This document shows positions 1-5,973 of a stretch of DNA of 10,249 bases, piece after piece. Numbering within the stretch: the stretch's first letter is position 1; every line of letters starts with the position of its first letter. This DNA comes from Pyrinomonadaceae bacterium (GTDB lineage Bacteria > Acidobacteriota > Blastocatellia > Pyrinomonadales > Pyrinomonadaceae), in the NCBI GenBank assembly GCA_018060305.1, contig JAGOWF010000086.1, forward strand, positions 1-10,249, read 5' to 3'. The notes below the pieces were generated by a model that ran no database searches, was not told the DNA's origin, and worked only from the letters and a program-made list of their open reading frames with translations. The position numbers and the translations under genes were made by a program.

Positions 1-151
1 CGAGCATCTCGCGCGCGACCTGTGCGTAACGCGGCTCGTCAGGGCCGACGAATGGCATCGAGAGGCCCGATAAATAGGCGGCGAGGGCAAGCAGCACGGC
101 CAGAACGCCGACTATCACGGATCGTGGTTTGCTGATTGCGGACTTTGTCAT
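1..151 (-). CDS. GT39/ArnT-like membrane glycosyltransferase, N-terminal fragment
   Basis: The first 50 codons of a gene that continues beyond the left edge. The translation begins MTKSAISKPRS, followed by a hydrophobic stretch (about residues 12-32) that looks like a first transmembrane helix or signal anchor. The motif DEPRYAQVAREML follows at about residues 38-50. An acidic D-E-x-R-Y-A motif just after the first membrane helix is the hallmark of the GT-C fold family that includes ArnT and PMT-type mannosyltransferases (GT39/GT83); these move a sugar from a polyprenyl-phosphate donor to lipid A or protein at the outer face of the inner membrane. The start at 149-151 is the only ATG upstream of the hydrophobic stretch and leaves 46 bases to the divergent neighbour. 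Family assignment rests on this motif and topology alone, so donor and acceptor cannot be told. Confidence 0.75.
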   Translation of the reverse strand, partial: MTKSAISKPRSVIVGVLAVLLALAAYLSGLSMPFVGPDEPRYAQVAREML

Positions 152-223
152 TCGCCGGTGCGTGGTCAAGAATATTAGTTTACTCAGCCAAACGAGAATG
201 CACGAAATCCGCAATCCGCAATC
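134..223. repeat. Short inverted repeat spanning a divergent start region
   Basis: GATTGCGGA at 134-142 is the reverse complement of TCCGCAATC, which occurs twice in overlapping tandem at 208-216 and 215-223. The arms lie inside the first codons of the two divergent genes: the left arm in the glycosyltransferase start and the right arm in residues 4-9 of the dehydrogenase. They flank the whole 46-base intergenic spacer. It could be a degenerate mobile or filler repeat, or a regulatory dyad; the sequence does not decide. Confidence 0.5.
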
Positions 224-1208
224 CGTACGCTTCGCCGCCATCGGCGTCGGCAGCCTCGGGCGGCATCACGCACGCAATTATGCAGAATTGGCGGGCGAGG
301 GGCGTATTGAGTTTGTTGGTATTTGTGATATCGACGCAGCGACCGCGAGCGAGATCGCTAGACAATACGGCTGCGCGGCGTTTGCCGATTGGCGCGAGCT
401 GCGTGATAAAGTGGATGCCGTCTCGATAGCGACGCCGACCGAGACACACTGTGAGATCGCGTGCGCGTTTCTCGCGAAAGGAATTCACGTCCTTGTCGAA
501 AAGCCGATCGCCATAACGCTCGACGAGGCAGACAGGATGATCGCCGCGGCAGCGTCGTCGGGTGCGAAGCTGATGGTCGGCCAGCTTGAGCGGTATAATC
601 CGGCGATGGTCGCGCTAAGGCCGCATGTGACGCGGCCGCTGTATTTTGAGATACATCGAGTGTCGCCGTATCCCAACAGATCGCTCGATGTTGACGTGGT
701 GCTCGATGTGATGATCCACGACCTCGATGCGGTGCAGTGGCTGGTGGGCGAGGACGTAACCGTGTCGGCGATCCATGCGGTCGGTATTCCGGTGATCTCG
801 GACAAGGTAGATGCGGCCAATGCTCGGATCGAATTTGAGAACGGCTGCGTGGCAAACATCACGGCCTCGCGTATCGGGACGGAGAAGGTACGCAAGACTC
901 GCTTTTATCAGACGAACGCCTACGTCGTTCTCGATTACGCGACGAAGTTTGCTTCGCTCACATCGCTCGATCCCAACGCCTCGCACCCGCTCGCAGGCAT
1001 CTCGATCGATCGCCTCGATATCAATGACGTCGAGCCGCTGCGGGCCGAGATACTCGATTTTCTGGATTGTATTGAGAACGATAAAACGCCGCCCGTCACC
1101 GGCGACGACGGACGGCGTGCGTTAAAACTAGCCGTGGGCGTGCTTGAAAAGATCGATTTACACATGAAGAGTCTGACTGGAGGGGCGAGCATCCTTGCTC
1201 GCCCATAA
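198..1208 (+). CDS. Gfo/Idh/MocA family NAD-dependent sugar dehydrogenase, GnnA-like
   Basis: A 336-residue oxidoreductase. An N-terminal Rossmann domain carries GVGSLG (residues 16-21) and an acidic residue after the second strand (D44), which favours NAD. The family EKP motif is at 101-103, and the C-terminal domain has the catalytic-site segment VMIHDLDA around H174/D175. Blocks such as ERYNPA, RSLDVDVVLD and ENGCVANITASR match, from memory, the subgroup found near lpx genes. Its model member GnnA oxidises the 3-hydroxyl of UDP-GlcNAc before transamination to make amide-linked lipid A. The exact substrate is inferred. The start at 198 is chosen over an upstream frame-open start at 129 because the extra 23 residues lack family character and would overlap the divergent gene. 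The last 11 residues (LTGGASILARP) are encoded by an inserted REP sequence, so the native C-terminus has probably been replaced. Confidence 0.85.
   Translation: MHEIRNPQSVRFAAIGVGSLGRHHARNYAELAGEGRIEFVGICDIDAATASEIARQYGCAAFADWRELRDKVDAVSIATPTETHCEIACAFLAKGIHVLVEKPIAITLDEADRMIAAAASSGAKLMVGQLERYNPAMVALRPHVTRPLYFEIHRVSPYPNRSLDVDVVLDVMIHDLDAVQWLVGEDVTVSAIHAVGIPVISDKVDAANARIEFENGCVANITASRIGTEKVRKTRFYQTNAYVVLDYATKFASLTSLDPNASHPLAGISIDRLDINDVEPLRAEILDFLDCIENDKTPPVTGDDGRRALKLAVGVLEKIDLHMKSLTGGASILARP
1174..1204 (+). repeat. Left REP hairpin
   Basis: A 9-bp stem, GGGCGAGCA (1183-1191) pairing with TGCTCGCCC (1196-1204), closes a 4-base loop and is preceded by the foot TGACTGGAG. It overlaps the last 11 codons of the dehydrogenase and ends 6 bases before the transposase start. 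It may also slow or end transcription from upstream. Confidence 0.85.
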
Positions 1209-1210
1209 GC

Positions 1211-1811
1211 ATGACGACTTACAACTTCAAACCAAAACTCGGCCGTTCCGACTTTGGATGGTATGGGAAGAATAAACTGCCTCACCTGGACGGTGAGCAA
1301 TTCACGCAGTTCGTCACGTTTCGCCTATTTGATTCGATGCCGCAAGCCGTGCTCGATAGGTGGCGACAAGAAGACACTAGCGATTCAGTTTTGCGAAGGC
1401 GCATCGAGGGCTATCTGGACTCCGGTTACGGTAAATGCTGGTTAAAGGATCCGGCAATTGCTCAAATCGTTAAGGACGCTCTGCTTTTTAATGATGCGAA
1501 ACGGTACGACCTGATGTCGTGGGGTCATCATGCCTAATCACGCCCATGTCCTATTTCGCACACTTCCGGATATCCATCTCCCCGACGCGTTACACTCTAT
1601 CAAGTCCTTTACGGCTCAGGAAGCGAACAAGGTGCTCGGGCGGACAGGTAGGTTTTGGCAGAGCGAATCGTTTGACAGGTATATTCGGAACGCTCGCCAT
1701 TGCACTGCAGTGATGCACTACATCGAAAATAACCCTGTGAAAGCCGGGCTGTGTGGTCACCCGGAGGAGTGGCGATGGGGAAGCGCGTTCCGCCCAGAGG
1801 CAAATAAATAG
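1211..1811 (+). pseudogene. REP-associated tyrosine transposase (RAYT), frameshifted
   Basis: A Y1/HUH single-strand transposase of the IS200-like RAYT type, which nicks and joins REP hairpins. It is read in two pieces. Piece one (1211-1537, 108 aa) has the typical N-terminal strand QFVTFRLFDSMPQ. Piece two (1530-1811, 93 aa) starts at the Met of MPNHAH, the metal-binding HUH-like motif, and continues with FWQSESFDRYIR and HYIENNPVKAG, whose Tyr (residue 64 of piece two) is the probable nucleophile. The pieces join if one G of the run at 1521-1524 is removed, giving SWVIMPNHAH and an intact protein of about 199 residues. The TAA of piece one (1535-1537) lies just after the ATG of piece two (1530-1532), so coupled translation of two chains is conceivable. 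A pseudogene, a recoded gene or a sequencing error in the G run are all possible; a fresh indel is most likely because the rest is undamaged. Confidence 0.85.
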
Positions 1812-1815
1812 GAAC

Positions 1816-1845
1816 GGGCGAGCAAGATGCTCGCCCCTCCAGTCA
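1816..1845 (-). repeat. Right REP hairpin
   Basis: Inverted copy of the left REP: stem GGGCGAGCA (1816-1824) and TGCTCGCCC (1828-1836) with loop AGA, then the foot CTCCAGTCA. On the minus strand the first three bases of the foot (TGA, 1845-1843) serve as the stop codon of the neighbouring minus-strand gene. It lies 4 bases after the transposase stop. Confidence 0.85.
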
Positions 1846-2283
1846 TGCAGCGCTGGCTTCGGCGATCTGGGCGGTTATCTGTTTGAGCCATTCCTGGGTC
1901 TTTTTGACCTTTTCGGCACCGTCGGGGCTGGCCATGATGACCTTTTCGAGATTCGAGAGTGCCTCGGGCATTCCCCACATCTCGCGCAGGTCGGCGAGGA
2001 TCGGTTCGATCTTGGCAAAGACCATGATGTGCTCGCCGTTGGTCTGATCGAACATCTCGGCGTCGATCGCGCCTTGATTGACAAGCGTGGCGGCCATGTC
2101 CCAGTAGGAAACGACCATACGCAGGTAGGCGCCGACCTCGGGGTTCATCATGGTATTCGAGTATTCCTCGACGGTTGTCGGGTTAAAGCCGAACATCCAA
2201 TCGCGTGCCTTGCGCATGACCTCTTCGCGACGAAGGTCGTAGAGTTTCAAGATGAGCTCGGCTGATTCGTATTTTGTTGACAT
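1843..2283 (-). CDS. Conserved-looking small helical protein of unknown function
   Basis: A 146-residue soluble protein that I do not recognise with confidence. It has no signal peptide or membrane segment and no cysteine, and is predicted almost wholly helical. It is rich in Met, Glu and aromatic residues, for example LYDLRREEVMRKARDWMF (about 15-32) and the aromatic-rich MVVSYWDMAATLVNQGAI (about 56-73). A short charged C-terminal helix follows (about 125-140). It vaguely resembles small DUF4760-like proteins, but this is a weak recollection. The start is well set: a strong ribosome site GGAGGT lies 7 bases upstream of the ATG. Its stop codon is the TGA at the edge of the inserted right REP, so the final residues (AEASAA region) may be what remains after the insertion. 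It is divergent from the serine hydrolase across 71 bases. Confidence 0.8.
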   Translation of the reverse strand: MSTKYESAELILKLYDLRREEVMRKARDWMFGFNPTTVEEYSNTMMNPEVGAYLRMVVSYWDMAATLVNQGAIDAEMFDQTNGEHIMVFAKIEPILADLREMWGMPEALSNLEKVIMASPDGAEKVKKTQEWLKQITAQIAEASAA

Positions 2284-2290
2284 ATAGTTT

Positions 2291-2296
2291 ACCTCC
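2291..2296 (-). promoter_or_regulatory. Strong Shine-Dalgarno site for the 146-aa gene
   Basis: On the minus strand GGAGGT is followed by 7 bases and then the ATG at 2283-2281. It is the clearest ribosome site in the window and confirms both reading frame and start of the unidentified gene. Confidence 0.8.
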
Positions 2297-2354
2297 AGAA
2301 ATGTCTTTAGTATGGGTGAACTCTCAGGTTATGCTTTGCGTGCGTATCTAGTCA

Positions 2355-3488
2355 ATGAGTGACGCTATCGACACATTCCTTTCCGAGCGGATCGAGGCGG
2401 GTGACTTTCCGTCGGCGGTGTATCTGGCTGCGGAAAAGGGCAAGATCGTGCTGCACGATGCTCTTGGGCTTGCGGTCGTCGAGCCTGAACGGATCGAGGC
2501 GAGACGGGATACGATCTACGATCTGGCGAGCCTGACAAAGGTGCTGGTGACGGGACCCTTGATGGCGATGTTGGTCGAGCGCGGCAAACTCGCCTTGGAC
2601 GATGCGGTGTCGGGGCATCTTGCGGAATTCGATACTAGCGAAAAGCGAAGCATAACGGTGGGGCAATTGCTCACGCATACTTCGGGGCTTCCGGCGTGGC
2701 GCCCGCTGTATCGGATCGCGAAGGGCAAGGCCGATGTGCGGCGATCGATCGCGGACACACCGCTCGAATACGCGACTGGTGAACGAGTCGTTTACAGTGA
2801 CCTGAATTTCCTAACCTTACAGGCGTTGATCGAGAGCGTGACAAACAGAGAGCTCGACGACGTTGCGCGAGATCTGATCCTAATGCCGCTCAGCCTCAAC
2901 GATACGGGCTTCGGGCCGGTGGCTGATCGGCATCGCGTGGCCGCGAGCGAGACAGGGAATGCATTTGAACGGCAAACGTGCATCGAGAAGGGTCATTCCG
3001 TCGAATCCGAATCGGGTTTGAGGGATCCGGTAGCTACAGCTTCCGGCTCTGACGCTGTGATCTGGGGCGACGTGCATGACGGAAACGCCTTCTTTCTGGG
3101 CGGCGTTGCGGGTCATGCGGGGCTTTTCTCAACGGCGGATGAGGTGTTTAGGATCGCTCAGCAGTTTTTACCGAATTATTCGCAATTGTTCGAGCCTGCG
3201 ACGTGCGAGCTTTTCCGGACTAATTTTACGCCGGAGATGAATGAGCATCGGTCGTTTGCCTTCCAGCTTGCTTCGACACCGAAGTCGGCCGCCGGAACAC
3301 AGATGTCGCCGCAAAGCTTTGGCCATCTCGGGTTTACGGGCACGAGTATGTGGATCGATCCGGTCAAGGAACGCGTATTTATACTCCTTACGAACCGCAC
3401 CCACAATCACTCGCTGCCATTCGTTAATCTGAATAGCGTTCGGCGACGCTTTCACGATCTGGCAAACGAGATCCTGAACCGAAAATAG
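2355..3488 (+). CDS. Serine hydrolase, beta-lactamase/class C penicillin-binding fold
   Basis: A 377-residue member of the Beta-lactamase (PF00144) fold, which uses an active-site serine on esters, D-amino-acid peptides or lactams. The nucleophile motif is S59-L-T-K62, the second motif is Y147-S-D149 (YSDLN), and the third, which replaces KTG, is HLGFTGT at 324-330. GGVAGHAGLFST at about 249-260 is typical of the family. The chain starts directly in the catalytic domain with no signal peptide or lipobox, so the enzyme appears cytoplasmic. That is unusual for cell-wall peptidases and points to an esterase or a wall-recycling amidase/peptidase instead. The substrate cannot be told. No strong ribosome site precedes the ATG. 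It stands upstream of, and on the same strand as, the VWA genes with a 77-base gap, so a shared transcript is possible but unproven. Confidence 0.85.
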   Translation: MSDAIDTFLSERIEAGDFPSAVYLAAEKGKIVLHDALGLAVVEPERIEARRDTIYDLASLTKVLVTGPLMAMLVERGKLALDDAVSGHLAEFDTSEKRSITVGQLLTHTSGLPAWRPLYRIAKGKADVRRSIADTPLEYATGERVVYSDLNFLTLQALIESVTNRELDDVARDLILMPLSLNDTGFGPVADRHRVAASETGNAFERQTCIEKGHSVESESGLRDPVATASGSDAVIWGDVHDGNAFFLGGVAGHAGLFSTADEVFRIAQQFLPNYSQLFEPATCELFRTNFTPEMNEHRSFAFQLASTPKSAAGTQMSPQSFGHLGFTGTSMWIDPVKERVFILLTNRTHNHSLPFVNLNSVRRRFHDLANEILNRK

Positions 3489-3496
3489 CGGCAAAC

Positions 3497-3531
3497 GAAA
3501 GCGCACAGGTGTTAATCAAATCAGCGCTTTC
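3497..3531. repeat. Inverted repeat between serine hydrolase and first VWA gene
   Basis: GAAAGCGC at 3497-3504 pairs exactly with GCGCTTTC at 3524-3531 around a 19-base loop, followed by CCCC rather than a T run. It begins 8 bases after the hydrolase stop and ends 34 bases before the VWA start. It could be a weak terminator or an operator dyad. Confidence 0.4.
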
Positions 3532-3565
3532 CCCAAAGCACCTGAACTCGGAGAGGATTGGACAG

Positions 3566-4759
3566 ATGAAAAGGACACTGCTCGCGGCGACATTCGCCAT
3601 CGCATTGGCAACGGCAGCGGTTGCCCAGAATGACACGACAACGCGGCCGCGCGTTGCCACGACGCCCTCGGCGCCGACGATCGCGAACGACTCTTATCCC
3701 GACCGACAGCCTTCGGGGCCGCCGGTATTGGCCGGCCGCGGAACGCATCAGACGCCCGCTCCTACGCCGCCGCCTGCCGACGATGACGAGATCATCCGCG
3801 TCGAGACAAATCTCGTGACGATGCCGGTCTCGGTACTCGACCGTGACGGTCGATTTATCTCGGGTCTGCAGCAGCGGGATTTTAGGATATTTGAGAATGG
3901 CGTCGAACAGAAGATCGACTATTTCCAATCGGTCGAACAACCATTCACGGTCATATTGATGATCGACGTCAGCCCGTCAACCGAGTTTAAGATCGACGAG
4001 ATACAGAACGCCGCAAATACATTCGTAAATCAACTGCGGCCGTCGGATCGCGTGATGGTGATCGCGTTCGATCAGGACGTTCACGTCCTTTGCCCGCCGA
4101 CGACTAACCGGAACCAGATGCGCAACGCGATATATTCGACGCAGTTCGGCAACGGCACGAGCCTCTACGAAGCGGTGGACGACGTTATTCGGCAGCAGCT
4201 TAGCCGCATCGAGGGACGAAAAGCAGTGGTGCTGTTCTCCGACGGCGTTGACACAACATCGAGACGAGCCGGTTATGACGACACGCTGCGTGCTACCGAA
4301 GAGGTCGATGCGCTCTTTTACACGATCCGCTACGATACCTCTGCCGAAATGGGCGTCGGAAGTGGTGGCGGTGGATATCCGCCGCCGAGAGGTGGGCGAG
4401 TGACCCTCGGAGATATCCTTGCCCAGATCATTCTCGGCGGCACGATGAATACGGGCGGCGGCAGAGGCGGCGTCAACCAGGGCGATTATGCCAAGGGCAA
4501 GGCCTATCTCGAAACGCTTGCTACAAACAGCGGCGGCCGGCCGTTTGAAGCAAAATCTATATATAACGTCGATGCCGCGTTTTCAGGTATCGCCGAGGAG
4601 CTGCGGCGTCAGTATTCGCTTGGATATTATCCTGAGGCGGTCGGCACCGTTGGCGAGCGTCGCCAGATCAAGATCCGCGTGATGCGGCCGAGCGTCGTCG
4701 TTCGCGCTAAGACGAGCTACATCGTCGGCCAGCAGGATCGAAAGTTTGCGGGAAGTTAG
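3566..4759 (+). CDS. Secreted VWFA-related acidobacterial-domain protein, copy 1
   Basis: A 397-residue exported VWA protein. MKRTLLAATFAIALATAAVA is a classical signal peptide (cleavage before Q21), which is why this ATG, preceded by GAGAGGA 8 bases upstream, is preferred over an earlier in-frame ATG at 3509. A Pro/Thr-rich linker (22-75) leads to a small beta domain with VSVLDRDGRFISGL and DFRIFENGVEQ (about 88-115). The VWA domain follows (about 128-260) with a complete metal-ion-dependent adhesion site: D134-V-S136-P-S138, T198 and D226. A Gly-rich insert (about 263-305) and a C-terminal block with GYYP (353-356) complete it. An intact metal site suggests metal-dependent binding of protein or polymer outside the cytoplasm. 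The ligand is unknown. This architecture is widespread in Acidobacteria. The paralogue lies 62 bases downstream. Confidence 0.88.
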   Translation: MKRTLLAATFAIALATAAVAQNDTTTRPRVATTPSAPTIANDSYPDRQPSGPPVLAGRGTHQTPAPTPPPADDDEIIRVETNLVTMPVSVLDRDGRFISGLQQRDFRIFENGVEQKIDYFQSVEQPFTVILMIDVSPSTEFKIDEIQNAANTFVNQLRPSDRVMVIAFDQDVHVLCPPTTNRNQMRNAIYSTQFGNGTSLYEAVDDVIRQQLSRIEGRKAVVLFSDGVDTTSRRAGYDDTLRATEEVDALFYTIRYDTSAEMGVGSGGGGYPPPRGGRVTLGDILAQIILGGTMNTGGGRGGVNQGDYAKGKAYLETLATNSGGRPFEAKSIYNVDAAFSGIAEELRRQYSLGYYPEAVGTVGERRQIKIRVMRPSVVVRAKTSYIVGQQDRKFAGS

Positions 4760-4821
4760 CCGTCGCGGCATCTTTTTCTCTATTGACAGGCATCGTAGAA
4801 TGGACTTTTCGCGATGTCTGA

Positions 4822-5973
4822 ATGAGACTCCTGAATCTAGTCGTCGGTTTATCGATGATCGCTGTTCTGGCGGGCGATTCGTGGGCGCAAGCCGGCCGTC
4901 TTCCACAGAGCGGATCCGACAAGAGCAACAAGCGAGTGCCTTCCACTCCACCGCCCACACCGATCCCGACGCCGGAGATCGTTCCTCAGGCAGCGACCGG
5001 ATCTGCTGACGAGGACATAATTCGCGTCAATACTCAACTGGTCTCTATTCCCGTTCGCGTGATGGACAAGAAGGGGCGGTTCGTCGGCGGGCTTGCTCGC
5101 GAGGATTTTCGCGCTCTTGAGGACGGAGTCGAACAGGACATTGAGATCTTTTCGAATGAAAATGAGCCGTTTACGGTCGCTCTTGTACTCGATATGAGCT
5201 ATTCGACGACATTCAAGATTGCTGAGATACAATCGGCAGCGATCGCTTTTATAGACCAACTTAGGCCGCAGGACAGGGTGATGGTCGTGTCGTTCGATCA
5301 GGACGTGCATATGCTGTGTGAGGCGACCGGCGACCGACAGGCCATCTATCGGGCGATCCGCAGGACGAAGATCTCGACCGGCACGAGCCTCTACGAGGCT
5401 GTCGATCTCGTGATGAACGATCGCCTTCGACAGATCGAAGGCCGCAAGGCGATCATTCTGTTTACCGACGGCGTCGATACGACCAGTCGCAGGTCAAACG
5501 ACCTGAGAAATCTGGACGACGCGATGGAGCTGGACGCGCTGATCTATCCGATCAGATACGATACCTTTGCCGACGTTCAGTCGATGAAGGGCAGCACCCA
5601 GCCGACAGTTGATATTCCATTGCCCGGCGGGACGACGATCCCGGTAAAAATACCGATCAGAACCGAGCCGAATGTGTCGGCGCAGGGCACGACGCCTGAG
5701 GAATATCAGCGAGCAAAGGACTACCTCGAACAGTTGGCCATGAGGACGGGCGGCCGTTTGTATGAGGCGATGACGACCGGGAACCTGACGGCAGCGTATT
5801 CGAGGATCGCCAGCGAGTTGCGCGAGTTTTACAGCATCGGTTACTACCCAAAGAACGACCGTGTGCCCGGTAAGAAAACGAGTATCAAAGTCCGTGTGAA
5901 CCGCGAGGGTGTGTCGGTGAGGACGCGCGGTGGTTATATTACACCGAAGAAAACCAAAATCAGCACACATTAG
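4822..5973 (+). CDS. Secreted VWFA-related acidobacterial-domain protein, copy 2
   Basis: A 383-residue paralogue of the preceding gene with the same order of parts. A signal peptide (1-22, cleavage before Q23) is followed by a Pro/Thr linker (38-56), the strand block VRVMDKKGRFVGGL and DFRALEDGVEQ, and the VWA domain with D124-M-S126-Y-S128, T188 and D216. The C-terminal block has YSIGYYPK. Long segments such as DQLRPQDRVMV and GTSLYEAVD are nearly identical between the copies, showing tandem duplication. The signal peptide, linker and the insert after the VWA domain (about 257-285, here hydrophobic/Pro-rich rather than Gly-rich) have diverged. No clear ribosome site precedes the ATG. The last 4 bases overlap the end of the converging glgC. 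Function is unknown beyond likely metal-dependent extracytoplasmic binding. Confidence 0.88.
   Translation: MRLLNLVVGLSMIAVLAGDSWAQAGRLPQSGSDKSNKRVPSTPPPTPIPTPEIVPQAATGSADEDIIRVNTQLVSIPVRVMDKKGRFVGGLAREDFRALEDGVEQDIEIFSNENEPFTVALVLDMSYSTTFKIAEIQSAAIAFIDQLRPQDRVMVVSFDQDVHMLCEATGDRQAIYRAIRRTKISTGTSLYEAVDLVMNDRLRQIEGRKAIILFTDGVDTTSRRSNDLRNLDDAMELDALIYPIRYDTFADVQSMKGSTQPTVDIPLPGGTTIPVKIPIRTEPNVSAQGTTPEEYQRAKDYLEQLAMRTGGRLYEAMTTGNLTAAYSRIASELREFYSIGYYPKNDRVPGKKTSIKVRVNREGVSVRTRGGYITPKKTKISTH

Larger units (their letters stand above)
1174..1845. mobile_element. REP-RAYT element (transposase gene between inverted REPs)
   Basis: A 672-bp unit made of a RAYT gene (1211-1811) with REP sequences at both ends in opposite orientation. 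The outer 19 bases, TGACTGGAGGGGCGAGCAT, are identical between 1174-1192 and the complement of 1827-1845; the full REPs differ by one C in the hairpin loop. RAYTs are single-strand Y1/HUH transposases that mobilise REP hairpins, so this is an apparently complete parental unit. No target duplication is seen, as expected for this chemistry. The ends are inserted flush against both neighbouring genes and overlap their 3' ends. Confidence 0.85.

Noticed and set aside
129..197. Extended start of the dehydrogenase at 129
   Set aside because: The 23 extra residues do not match the family and would overlap the coding start of the divergent glycosyltransferase; the ATG at 198 places the Rossmann strand at the usual position.
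358..855. Minus-strand open frame of 165 codons inside the dehydrogenase
   Set aside because: Arg/Pro/Ser-rich shadow frame fully inside a clear Rossmann-fold gene.
4783..4805. TTGACA upstream of the second VWA gene as a -35 box
   Set aside because: A consensus-like TTGACA sits at 4783-4788, but no TATAAT-like hexamer occurs 16-18 bases downstream; TAGAAT at 4796 is only 7 bases away. Not enough to call a promoter.
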